DNA of 11,579 nucleotides from NCBI GenBank assembly GCA_002340985.1, contig DDNC01000002.1, positions 120,061 to 131,639 of the forward strand, in the 5' to 3' direction. Origin of the DNA: Firmicutes bacterium UBA2530. Its GTDB lineage: Bacteria; Bacillota; Clostridia; Tissierellales; Sedimentibacteraceae. The notes under the pieces were generated by a model. It searched no databases. It was given only the letters and a program-made list of their open reading frames with translations, and was not told the origin of the DNA. This document shows positions 1-6,482 of the stretch, piece after piece; position 1 is the stretch's first letter, and every line of letters starts with the position of its first letter. Made by a program: the position numbers and the translations under genes.

Positions 1-249
1 ACTATAAGTAATATAGGAATGTATGGTATTGAGTCATTCACGCCTATTATTAACCAGCCTCAGGCAGCCATATTGGGAATTAATGCCATAGCGGACGAAG
101 TTAAGGTGGTAGATGGTGAAATTGCAATACGACCCATGATGAACATAAGCCTGACTGCTGATCATAGGGTAGTAGACGGAGCAGTGGCTGCTGAGTTTAT
201 GTCAAGGCTGAAAAAATATATTGAAAAACCCGGATTTCTTTTATTATAG
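1..249 (+). CDS. 2-oxoacid dehydrogenase E2 acyltransferase, C-terminal end (5' truncated by window)
   Basis: This is the last 82 codons of a dihydrolipoamide acyltransferase (E2), the core enzyme that moves an acyl group from lipoyl-lysine to CoA in pyruvate, acetoin or branched-chain 2-oxoacid dehydrogenase complexes. The reading frame is open from base 1 (TISNIGMYG...), so the ATG at 19 is internal. The segment carries two hallmarks of the E2 catalytic domain: the NIGMYGIESFTPIINQPQAA block and the active-site motif DHRVVDG, whose His and Asp do the acyl transfer. The protein ends normally, about 25 residues after this motif. The TAG stop overlaps the ribosome binding site of lpdA, so the two are translated from one mRNA. 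The lipoyl and E1-binding domains lie outside the window, so the substrate cannot be decided. Confidence 0.93.
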   Translation, partial: TISNIGMYGIESFTPIINQPQAAILGINAIADEVKVVDGEIAIRPMMNISLTADHRVVDGAVAAEFMSRLKKYIEKPGFLLL

Positions 250-258
250 GAGGCGAAC

Positions 259-1641
259 ATGAAAATAGCAATAATAGGAGGCGGACCGGGAGGCTATGTT
301 GCTGCCATAAAAGCGGCACAGTCAGGAGCTGAGGTTACAATTATTGAGAAAGAGAACTTGGGAGGAACATGTCTCAATAAGGGATGCATACCAACCAAGG
401 TACTTCTTCACACGGCACAGCAGCTTGAGGCTGCAAAAAATGATTACGAAGAGGCAGGCATAGAGATTGACAATGTAAGAGTTAACTGGTCCAAGCTTCA
501 ATTAAGAAAAGAAAAAACGGTAAAGAAGCTTACATCCGGTGTGGATGCTCTCCTAAGAAAAAACAGAGTAACAAAAATATCAGGAGAAGGCAGCTTCAGA
601 AATAAGAATCAGATTATAGTAAAGAAGTGTGACGGTTCTTCAGCTGTCGTGGATTTTGATTATGCGATTATTGCCACAGGCTCCAGCCCTTCTGTTCCTC
701 CAATGCCCGGAGTAAAGCTGGAGGGGGTTATAACCAGCGATGAGGCACTTTCACTCGACAAAATACCGGAAAGCATGGTTATAATCGGCGGAGGTGTAAT
801 AGGTGCGGAATTTGCCGCCGTATACAGCGCACTGGGCTGCAAGGTAACAATTGTTGAAATGCTTAACAGCATAGTTGCCAATATGGACAGAGATATTGTA
901 AAGCCCCTGAAAGATAAGTTTCTGAAAAATGGAATAGAAATATACACAGATACAAAGGTTGAGTCAATAGATAAGGATGGAGACGGACTTGTAGTTAGCA
1001 CTTCCTCACAATCAGGAAGAAAAAGCCACAAGGCGGATAAGGTGTTGCTTGCAATAGGGCGAAGACCTGCAATTGACGGACTTGGGCTTAATGAGCTGGG
1101 GATAAAAACAGAGAAAAATGCCATCAATGTGAACAAAAATATGCAGACGAGCGTAAATAATATTTATGCAATTGGAGATTGCAACGGTAAGGTAATGCTT
1201 GCCCATGCGGCATCGGCTCAGGGTATTGCGGCCATAGAATCAATTATGGGCAAGAAGCCGGAAGTAGATTTTAGCACAATACCGTATTGTGTGTACACAA
1301 AGCCGGAGCTGGCAGGGGTTGGCATGACAGAAGAACAGGCAAAATCAAAAGGTATTGAAGTGAAAACAGGTATATTTCCAATGTATGTGAACGGCAAGGC
1401 AATGATAGAGGCTGAAACAGGGGGACTTGTTAAATATATTGCTCAAAAGGATACGGGAGAAATTATCGGACTTCACATAGCAGGGCCGAGAGCCACGGAT
1501 TTAATTGTGGAAGGAGCACTTGCAATAAGGCTTGAAGCAACTATAGATGAAATAATTTCGACTATTCATGCACATCCTACAGTGAGTGAGGCCCTTCAGG
1601 AGGCTGCACACGCAGTGTATGGCAGCGCAATACACATTTAA
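259..1641 (+). CDS. lpdA: dihydrolipoyl dehydrogenase (E3)
   Basis: This flavoprotein reoxidises dihydrolipoamide to lipoamide with transfer of electrons to NAD+, as E3 of a 2-oxoacid dehydrogenase complex. The 460 residues are full length for the family without an N-terminal lipoyl domain. The FAD-binding motif GGGPGG is at residues 7-12. The redox-active disulfide motif GGTCLNKGC has Cys38 and Cys43. A second Rossmann motif, GGGVIGAEFA, near residue 178 binds NAD. AIGDCNG is the second FAD contact. The C-terminal HAHPTVSE supplies the catalytic pair His439/Glu444, which acts across the dimer interface. The ATG follows AGGAGG (248-253) at ideal spacing, and the gene starts 9 bases after the E2 stop, so E2 and E3 form one operon that ends at the hairpins downstream. 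All key residues are intact. Confidence 0.97.
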   Translation: MKIAIIGGGPGGYVAAIKAAQSGAEVTIIEKENLGGTCLNKGCIPTKVLLHTAQQLEAAKNDYEEAGIEIDNVRVNWSKLQLRKEKTVKKLTSGVDALLRKNRVTKISGEGSFRNKNQIIVKKCDGSSAVVDFDYAIIATGSSPSVPPMPGVKLEGVITSDEALSLDKIPESMVIIGGGVIGAEFAAVYSALGCKVTIVEMLNSIVANMDRDIVKPLKDKFLKNGIEIYTDTKVESIDKDGDGLVVSTSSQSGRKSHKADKVLLAIGRRPAIDGLGLNELGIKTEKNAINVNKNMQTSVNNIYAIGDCNGKVMLAHAASAQGIAAIESIMGKKPEVDFSTIPYCVYTKPELAGVGMTEEQAKSKGIEVKTGIFPMYVNGKAMIEAETGGLVKYIAQKDTGEIIGLHIAGPRATDLIVEGALAIRLEATIDEIISTIHAHPTVSEALQEAAHAVYGSAIHI

Positions 1642-1678
1642 GAAAAAAATAAATAATTAACTTCATTGTGAATAAGCA

Positions 1679-1721
1679 AACGATGGTCCTAGATTTATTC
1701 TTGGATCATCGTTGTTGTTTT
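1679..1721 (+). terminator. intrinsic terminator after lpdA
   Basis: AACGATGGTCC (1679-1689) pairs with GGATCATCGTT (1703-1713) as an 11-bp stem with one G-U pair and a 13-base loop. The sequence GTTGTTTT follows, a moderate U-rich tail. It lies 37 bases after the lpdA stop and is best read as the end of the dehydrogenase operon. Confidence 0.7.
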
Positions 1722-1757
1722 ATGCTAAATGATTAATTTTTAATCATTTAGCATAAA
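1719..1757. repeat. perfect 18-bp inverted repeat between convergent genes (probable bidirectional terminator)
   Basis: TTTATGCTAAATGATTAA (1719-1736) is followed by a 3-base loop and its exact reverse complement (1740-1757). The stem is AT-rich and sits between the convergent ends of lpdA and the XRE gene on the minus strand. Neither side has a long U run: the minus strand continues AACAACAACG. It may stop transcripts from the minus-strand gene or act as an mRNA 3'-end stabiliser. It immediately follows the first hairpin, so the two could act as a tandem terminator. Confidence 0.6.
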
Positions 1758-1774
1758 TAAAAGCGCGTTTTGTC

Positions 1775-2155
1775 CTAAAGCATATCTTCATTACTGCTTT
1801 GTCCCGATGCTATCACTACATGCAGGAAGCCTTGTATGTCCCTTCTTCTTTCCGTGTCAAGTTTTCTGTATTCCTCAATCAATTCTTTTTCGTCATTTGA
1901 CAAATGAAGAGTGCTTAAGAGATTAATGTTATCGTTTTTCTCAATGACAACAGGCGGTTCACCTGTAAGAATCCAGTCTATGGAGACTCCGAACATCTGT
2001 CTGAATGCAATTAGAGAATTGCTTGACGGAGCAAATTTGTCATTCTCAAGTTCGCTTAAATTGCCTGTCGATATTCCGGTAATGTTTTTAACGTCAGTTA
2101 AAGACAATTTGTTGATTTTACGTGCATAACGTATTCTCTTGCCTATGGTATCCAA
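1775..2155 (-). CDS. XRE-family helix-turn-helix repressor-like protein (TTG start)
   Basis: This is a 126-residue DNA-binding protein. Residues 1-65 form a Cro/C1-type helix-turn-helix domain (GKRIRYARKINKLSLTDVKN, then ISTGNLSELENDKFAPSSNSL), ending in VSIDWILTGEPP, a stretch typical of phage-repressor-like XRE proteins. The remaining 60 residues are charged, with a predicted helix (SNDEKELIEEYRKLDTERRRDIQGF) that probably makes dimers. No peptidase S24 domain is present, so cleavage-based induction is not expected. The start is TTG at 2155, chosen because GGAGGTG (2167-2161 on the minus strand) sits 5 bases before it and no ATG or GTG has such a site. The gene is divergent from the small HTH gene at 2329 and shares a control region with it, where it may bind the palindrome at 2216-2227. 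The target is inferred, not shown. Confidence 0.88.
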   Translation of the reverse strand: MDTIGKRIRYARKINKLSLTDVKNITGISTGNLSELENDKFAPSSNSLIAFRQMFGVSIDWILTGEPPVVIEKNDNINLLSTLHLSNDEKELIEEYRKLDTERRRDIQGFLHVVIASGQSSNEDML

Positions 2156-2200
2156 AGAATCACCTCCAAATATCTCTGAAAAAAGATAATATCAATAATT

Positions 2201-2229
2201 ATTATATTGACTTTCTCTGATATCAGATA
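2201..2229 (-). promoter_or_regulatory. possible promoter for the minus-strand XRE gene
   Basis: On the minus strand a perfect TATAAT (2206-2201) lies about 46 bases upstream of the TTG start. The hexamer 17 bases further upstream (TATCTG, 2229-2224) is a poor match to TTGACA, so the promoter would be weak or regulated. It overlaps the predicted divergent promoter. Confidence 0.35.
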
Positions 2230-2235
2230 TATTAT
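2207..2235 (+). promoter_or_regulatory. predicted promoter for the small HTH gene
   Basis: TTGACT (2207-2212, 5 of 6 consensus) and TATTAT (2230-2235, 5 of 6) are separated by exactly 17 bases. Transcription would begin near 2242, giving an untranslated leader of about 87 bases before the ATG at 2329. Confidence 0.55.
2216..2227. promoter_or_regulatory. 12-bp palindrome, candidate XRE operator
   Basis: TCTGATATCAGA is a perfect palindrome in the spacer of the + strand promoter and next to the minus-strand -10. A half copy, TCTCTGA, occurs at 2214-2220 and again at 2173-2179, near the start of the XRE gene. The position fits repression of the + strand gene by a dimeric XRE protein. Binding is inferred. 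Confidence 0.45.
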
Positions 2236-2328
2236 ATGATTATGATTAAATTTTATTCATTAAATTATACATATTGTATCACAAATATTTTATAAACGAA
2301 GTATATTTTTAAGGAGGACTAAATTAAT

Positions 2329-2541
2329 ATGAAGAAAAGAAAACTAACTCCTTTTGGAATAAACGTTAAAAATAGATTGGTTGATTTAAATATGTCTCAG
2401 AAGGTGCTGGCACAAAAATTGGGAACTTCGGATGCTTACCTCAGCATGATTTTATATGGCGAACGTTCCGGAAATATGTATATTGAAAATATTAAAATTA
2501 TTCTAAATATGAATATAGAAAATAGCAAGCATGATGAATAA
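2329..2541 (+). CDS. small XRE/Cro-like helix-turn-helix protein
   Basis: This 70-residue protein is almost wholly one helix-turn-helix domain. Residues 6-20 (LTPFGINVKNRLVDL) form the first helix. MSQKVLAQKLGTSDAYLSMILYGERSG is the HTH core, and a last helix (ENIKIILNMNI) closes the fold. Small proteins of this type occur as Cro-like regulators in Firmicutes phages and chromosomal islands. The ATG follows AAGGAGG (2311-2317) with a slightly long 11-base spacer. It is divergent from the larger XRE gene and has predicted promoter elements of its own. The GGDEF gene starts 71 bases downstream without an obvious terminator between them, so the two may be co-transcribed. The target DNA is unknown, and autoregulation is plausible. 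Confidence 0.82.
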   Translation: MKKRKLTPFGINVKNRLVDLNMSQKVLAQKLGTSDAYLSMILYGERSGNMYIENIKIILNMNIENSKHDE

Positions 2542-2612
2542 AATTGTTAGAGCGCATAATTATATTGTTAACATACTATGAAAATATATTCTTTGGTTGT
2601 GAGGTGTAACTC

Positions 2613-3341
2613 GTGGATTGGATAGGAAGAAAAACATTCAAGACAATTTTCATTTTAGCAGGCAGAAATGGCGAGATTTATTACAACAACATAAATAATA
2701 CAAAGATAACACAAGAAGTTCTTAACATGCTCAGCATTAATGATATGCTGAATGAGGGAGATTTTTGGGAAAAGGAAATTGATGATTATATTATGACCGC
2801 AAGGAAAGTTATAGTCGAGGACAGGGAAATATGGGCCATTACTGTAGAAATGAGCAATTTTTATGATTTATATACAGATTTCTCAACGGGGCTCTACAAT
2901 CGTAATCTTTGGGAACACATAAAAAGCGGAACAGTAAAATCGCCGAGCAACTTTTTCTATTCACTTATTGTCATAGATATTGATAATCTAAAGAAATGTA
3001 ATGATTTGCTCGGTCATTTAGCAGGAGATAAATCGATTGCAACAGTAGCGGAGGTCATCAGTATTTCCGTAAGAGAAAATGACATACCTATTCATTACGG
3101 TGGGGATGAATATATTGTTATTCTTCCTAATGCGGGTATATCAGTTGCGGATAAAATAGTTGAAAGGATACGTAATAATCTGAAAGCAAGATGTGAAAGT
3201 GAAGAGTTCAAAATTGAAATCAGTGCGGGAACAGCATTTTCTGACGATGTGGATGGATTCGAGCAAATCCTCAGGATGGCAGACACTAAAATGTATAATG
3301 AAAAAAGAGGAAAGAAAAAGATGTGTAATTGTATTGATTAA
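2613..3341 (+). CDS. GGDEF-domain protein, probable diguanylate cyclase
   Basis: The 242-residue protein should make cyclic di-GMP from two GTP. The GGDEF domain spans about residues 88-238. STGLYNR opens it. Asp122 in DIDNLKKCND, Asn130 and Asp139 in GHLAGD match the metal- and GTP-binding residues of characterised cyclases such as PleD. The signature is GGDEY (163-167), a Tyr-for-Phe variant that keeps the catalytic acids. RENDIPIHYGG carries an RxxD inhibitory site (Arg154/Asp157) nine residues before the signature, as in PleD. Residues 1-85 look like a small PAS-like sensory domain (FILAGRNGEIYYNN ... EIWAITVEM), which is an inference from pattern only. No membrane segment or signal peptide is visible, so it is cytoplasmic. 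The C-terminus has an unusual CNC. The start is GTG at 2613, six bases after GAGGTG (2601-2606). Confidence 0.88.
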   Translation: MDWIGRKTFKTIFILAGRNGEIYYNNINNTKITQEVLNMLSINDMLNEGDFWEKEIDDYIMTARKVIVEDREIWAITVEMSNFYDLYTDFSTGLYNRNLWEHIKSGTVKSPSNFFYSLIVIDIDNLKKCNDLLGHLAGDKSIATVAEVISISVRENDIPIHYGGDEYIVILPNAGISVADKIVERIRNNLKARCESEEFKIEISAGTAFSDDVDGFEQILRMADTKMYNEKRGKKKMCNCID

Positions 3342-3366
3342 TTAGGTATGATATTAAATATTTTTA

Positions 3367-3375
3367 TGGTATAAT
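3367..3375 (+). promoter_or_regulatory. extended -10 promoter before fbp
   Basis: TGGTATAAT (3367-3375) is a perfect -10 hexamer with the TGn extension, which can work without a good -35; none is seen. Transcription would begin near 3382, about 40 bases before the fbp start. It supports the fbp unit having a promoter separate from the GGDEF gene. Confidence 0.6.
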
Positions 3376-3420
3376 ATATTAGGTCCGTTAATGGAGAATA
3401 TCTTTTTAAGGAGATGTATT

Positions 3421-5418
3421 ATGCCATATTCAAGTGAGGACGCAGAAAGGGATTTATATGAGGAGCTGCGTTATCTTAAGCTTTTATCCAAGCAATTTCC
3501 AACCATTGCTTCTTGCTGCACGGAGATTATCAACCTGCAGGCAATCTTGAATCTTCCCAAGGGGACAGAGCACTTTCTATCTGACATCCACGGGGAGTAC
3601 GAATCGTTTAATCATGTTCTTAAGAACGGCTCCGGAAATATAAAGAGGAAAATATCTGAAGTTTTCGGAGATATCATGAGCGAGAAGGACATAAAAGGCC
3701 TTGCTGCTCTCATCTATTATCCGGAACAAAAGCTGGAAATCATTCATAAGCAGGAAGAAAACATTGAGGAATGGTACAAAGTAACCATTTACAGACTTAT
3801 TGTGGTCAGCAGAAAGGCAGCTTTCAAGTATACCCGTATGAAAGTAAGGAAGGCATTGCCTGCTGAATTCGCATACATAATAGAAGAACTTATGCATAAG
3901 GGTACAGAAGAATATGACAAAGAAGAGTATTACAGCGAAATTATCAATTCGATTATAAAGGTTGGCAGAGCGGATGAATTTATAATCTCCATGTCAAAGC
4001 TGATTCAGAGACTTGTCATTGATCGGCTGCATATTGTCGGAGACATATTTGATAGAGGACCGGGAGCCGATAAGGTTATGGATACCCTTATGAATTACCA
4101 TTCTGTGGATATACAGTGGGGAAATCATGATGTGCTGTGGATGGGTGCTGCAGCCGGAAGTGAGGCATGCATTGCCACAGTTATACGCATATGCACCAGA
4201 TATGCAAACCTGGATACAATCGAAGACGGCTACGGAATAAATATGCTCCCACTTGCCACTTTTGCACTGGAGTTTTACGGAGAAGATGATTGCTCTAAAT
4301 TCAAACCAAAAATTGAGACAGATATTGTTTACAGCGATAATGACCTTAAGCTCATAGCAAAAATGCATAAGGCCATCTCCATAATACAGTTCAAGCTTGA
4401 GGGCGAAATAATCAAACGGCGTCCGCATTTTCGCATGGACGACAGGCTTCTGTTAGATAAAATAAATTATAAAGATGGTACAATCGATTGGTATGGGAAG
4501 ACATTCAAACTGAATGACATAAAATTCCCCACAATCGACCCCGAAGACCCATACAGGCTTACAAAGGAAGAAAGAGAATTGGTTGAAAAACTTAAATTTT
4601 CATTCTTAAACAGCGAAAAGCTTCAGCAGCATGTAAGGTTCCTTTTATCAAACGGCAGCATGTATTTAAAATACAACTCAAATCTTCTGTATCATGGGTG
4701 CATTCCCGTAAATGAAGACGGGACATTTAAAAAGGTTGTAATCGGCTCATCGGGAAAGGCATACAGCGGCAAAGCATATTTTGACAGATTGGAAATTCTT
4801 GTGAGAGAAGGATATTTCCATGAGAATAGCCCTGAAGGAAAGCTATACGGCATGGATATGACTTGGTATTTATGGACAGGCACAGATTCGCCGCTTTTCG
4901 GCAAGGACAAAATGACTACTTTCGAAAGGTATTTTATAGATGATGAAATAACCCATAAGGAGCGAAAAAGCCCATACTTCAAAATGGAAGACAGTGAAAA
5001 AATGTGCAGGCTTATATTTGAAGAATTCGGACTTAACCCGGATACTTCACACATAATTAACGGTCACGTTCCTGTTAAAAGCAAGAGCGGCGAGAGTCCG
5101 ATAAAGGCAAACGGAAAGCTCATAGTAATTGATGGCGGATTTTCAAGAGCATATCAAGGCACTACGGGAATTGCGGGATATACTTTGATTTATAATTCAT
5201 ACGGACTTCTGCTGGTATCACATGACCCATTTGAATCTGCTCAGAAAGCGATTGAAGAGGAAAAGGACATACATTCCACAACCATGGTTTTAGAAAAAGA
5301 GGTTGAAAGAAAAAGGGTGGGAGATACAGACAATGGCGAACAGCTTAAGGAGCAGATTAAGGATTTGCAGATGCTTTTGGATGCATACAGGATAGGATTG
5401 ATTAAAGAGCAAGTTTAA
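3421..5418 (+). CDS. fbp: fructose-1,6-bisphosphatase, class III
   Basis: This enzyme hydrolyses fructose 1,6-bisphosphate to fructose 6-phosphate in gluconeogenesis. It belongs to the Firmicutes class III family, which has a calcineurin-like phosphatase fold and is unrelated to classes I and II. The metal-site motifs appear in order: LSDIHGEY (Asp55, His57), VGDIFDRG (207-213), QWGNHD (Asn235, His236), and NGHVPV near the C-terminal third, followed by VIDGGFSRAYQ. The ATG at 3421 gives 665 residues, close to the usual length, and follows AAGGAG (3408-3413) by 7 bases. The in-frame ATG at 3391 would add ten residues but has no ribosome binding site and lies about 9 bases after the predicted transcription start. 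The protein is soluble and cytoplasmic. It heads a three-gene unit with the xdhC-like and hydrolase genes. Confidence 0.96.
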   Translation: MPYSSEDAERDLYEELRYLKLLSKQFPTIASCCTEIINLQAILNLPKGTEHFLSDIHGEYESFNHVLKNGSGNIKRKISEVFGDIMSEKDIKGLAALIYYPEQKLEIIHKQEENIEEWYKVTIYRLIVVSRKAAFKYTRMKVRKALPAEFAYIIEELMHKGTEEYDKEEYYSEIINSIIKVGRADEFIISMSKLIQRLVIDRLHIVGDIFDRGPGADKVMDTLMNYHSVDIQWGNHDVLWMGAAAGSEACIATVIRICTRYANLDTIEDGYGINMLPLATFALEFYGEDDCSKFKPKIETDIVYSDNDLKLIAKMHKAISIIQFKLEGEIIKRRPHFRMDDRLLLDKINYKDGTIDWYGKTFKLNDIKFPTIDPEDPYRLTKEERELVEKLKFSFLNSEKLQQHVRFLLSNGSMYLKYNSNLLYHGCIPVNEDGTFKKVVIGSSGKAYSGKAYFDRLEILVREGYFHENSPEGKLYGMDMTWYLWTGTDSPLFGKDKMTTFERYFIDDEITHKERKSPYFKMEDSEKMCRLIFEEFGLNPDTSHIINGHVPVKSKSGESPIKANGKLIVIDGGFSRAYQGTTGIAGYTLIYNSYGLLLVSHDPFESAQKAIEEEKDIHSTTMVLEKEVERKRVGDTDNGEQLKEQIKDLQMLLDAYRIGLIKEQV

Positions 5419-5450
5419 AATATACTGAAATAAATATACGGAGGTACAAT

Positions 5451-6470
5451 ATGGAATTTTACAGTGTTTTGCAGCAGCTTGACAATAACAGGGAGAATAT
5501 CGTGCTCACATATCTGACGGGAGAGAATACGGGAGCCAAGCTGATTCTTTCAGATAACGAGAAAGTTTATTTTTCTGAAGGTGTTGAATGGGATGAAGCT
5601 ATTAAGCTTATTCCTGAAAATAAAAAAAGTCAGATAGTGCTGCTGAATGGCGAAAAAATATTCGTTGAATTTTTAAGTCAAAAATATAATGTAGTTGTAT
5701 GCGGTGCAGGTCATATTTCGATTCCCATTATCAAAATATGCAAGCTGCTTGATCTGCCTGTAACCGTTATTGATGACCGGATGACTTTTACAAACAATGC
5801 ATCCGCCGCAGGGGCAGACAAGGTTATTTATGAACCTTTCGAGGATGCGCTGGATAAAATACAGGGAGACAGCGGGACATTTTTTATCATAGTGACCAGA
5901 GGACACAGATACGACCAGATGTGCCTTGAAAAAATAATAAAAAAAGAAAATGCATACATTGGTATGATTGGAAGCAAGCTCCGTGTTGCAAAGGTTCTGG
6001 ACTATCTTGAAGAAAATGGAACTCCAAGAGAGGATTTAAATAAAGTATTCACACCCATAGGTTTGAAAATAGGATCCGAGACACCGGCTGAAATTGCAGT
6101 TGCAATTATGGCTGAAATAATTCAGGTTAAAAATAAGAATATGATAAGAAGTACCTATGATGATGAAATTTTAGATGGGATTTTTGACGATAAATATGCA
6201 GCTATACCTAAGGCTGTTGTAACTATTGTGTCAAGAAAGGGCTCATCACCCAGAGATGTGGGTACAAAGATGATAGTTCTGAAAGATGGAACTATGATAG
6301 GCACGATAGGCGGAGGCTGTGTTGAAGCAGATTTGAGATTCAGAGCATTCAACGCCATTGACAGCAAAAAAAGTGAATTGATAAAAGTGGATATGACGGG
6401 TGTAACAGCAGAGGAAGACGGAATGGTGTGTGGCGGAATAATAGAAATTTTTGTTGATCCTGTGATGTAA
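5451..6470 (+). CDS. XdhC/CoxI-family protein with reversed domain order
   Basis: XdhC-family proteins take part in maturation of molybdenum hydroxylases, for example by handling and sulfurating the molybdenum cofactor before insertion. In this 339-residue protein, a Rossmann-type domain comes first (VVVCGAGHISIPIIK at 81-95, ending VIDDR at 106-110, then YIGMIGSKLR at 169-178). The XdhC/CoxI domain follows at the C-terminus (VTIVSRKGSSPRDVGTKM at 257-274, GTIGGGCVEADL at 284-295, MVCGGIIEIFV at 325-335). In the best-known XdhC proteins this order is the opposite. Residues 1-79 may be a degenerate half of the same fold (TGENTGAKLIL). The ATG follows GGAGG (5440-5444), 32 bases after fbp, and the next gene begins 12 bases after the stop, so co-transcription is likely. 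No molybdoenzyme gene is in the window. A related role in tungsten aldehyde oxidoreductase maturation is possible. Confidence 0.85.
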   Translation: MEFYSVLQQLDNNRENIVLTYLTGENTGAKLILSDNEKVYFSEGVEWDEAIKLIPENKKSQIVLLNGEKIFVEFLSQKYNVVVCGAGHISIPIIKICKLLDLPVTVIDDRMTFTNNASAAGADKVIYEPFEDALDKIQGDSGTFFIIVTRGHRYDQMCLEKIIKKENAYIGMIGSKLRVAKVLDYLEENGTPREDLNKVFTPIGLKIGSETPAEIAVAIMAEIIQVKNKNMIRSTYDDEILDGIFDDKYAAIPKAVVTIVSRKGSSPRDVGTKMIVLKDGTMIGTIGGGCVEADLRFRAFNAIDSKKSELIKVDMTGVTAEEDGMVCGGIIEIFVDPVM

Positions 6471-6482
6471 CGGAGAGATGTA

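Noticed and set aside
660..1136. 158-codon open frame on the minus strand inside lpdA
   Set aside because: It lies wholly within a gene with all E3 motifs intact, has no ribosome binding site, and its translation is low-complexity Ser/Pro/Ile typical of an antisense shadow.
1775..2541. Prophage or integrated element
   Set aside because: Only the two HTH genes look phage-like; there is no integrase, structural gene, tRNA target or flanking direct repeat in the window.
3391..3420. Upstream ATG for fbp that would add ten residues
   Set aside because: No ribosome binding site precedes it and it lies about 9 bases after the predicted transcription start; AAGGAG supports 3421.
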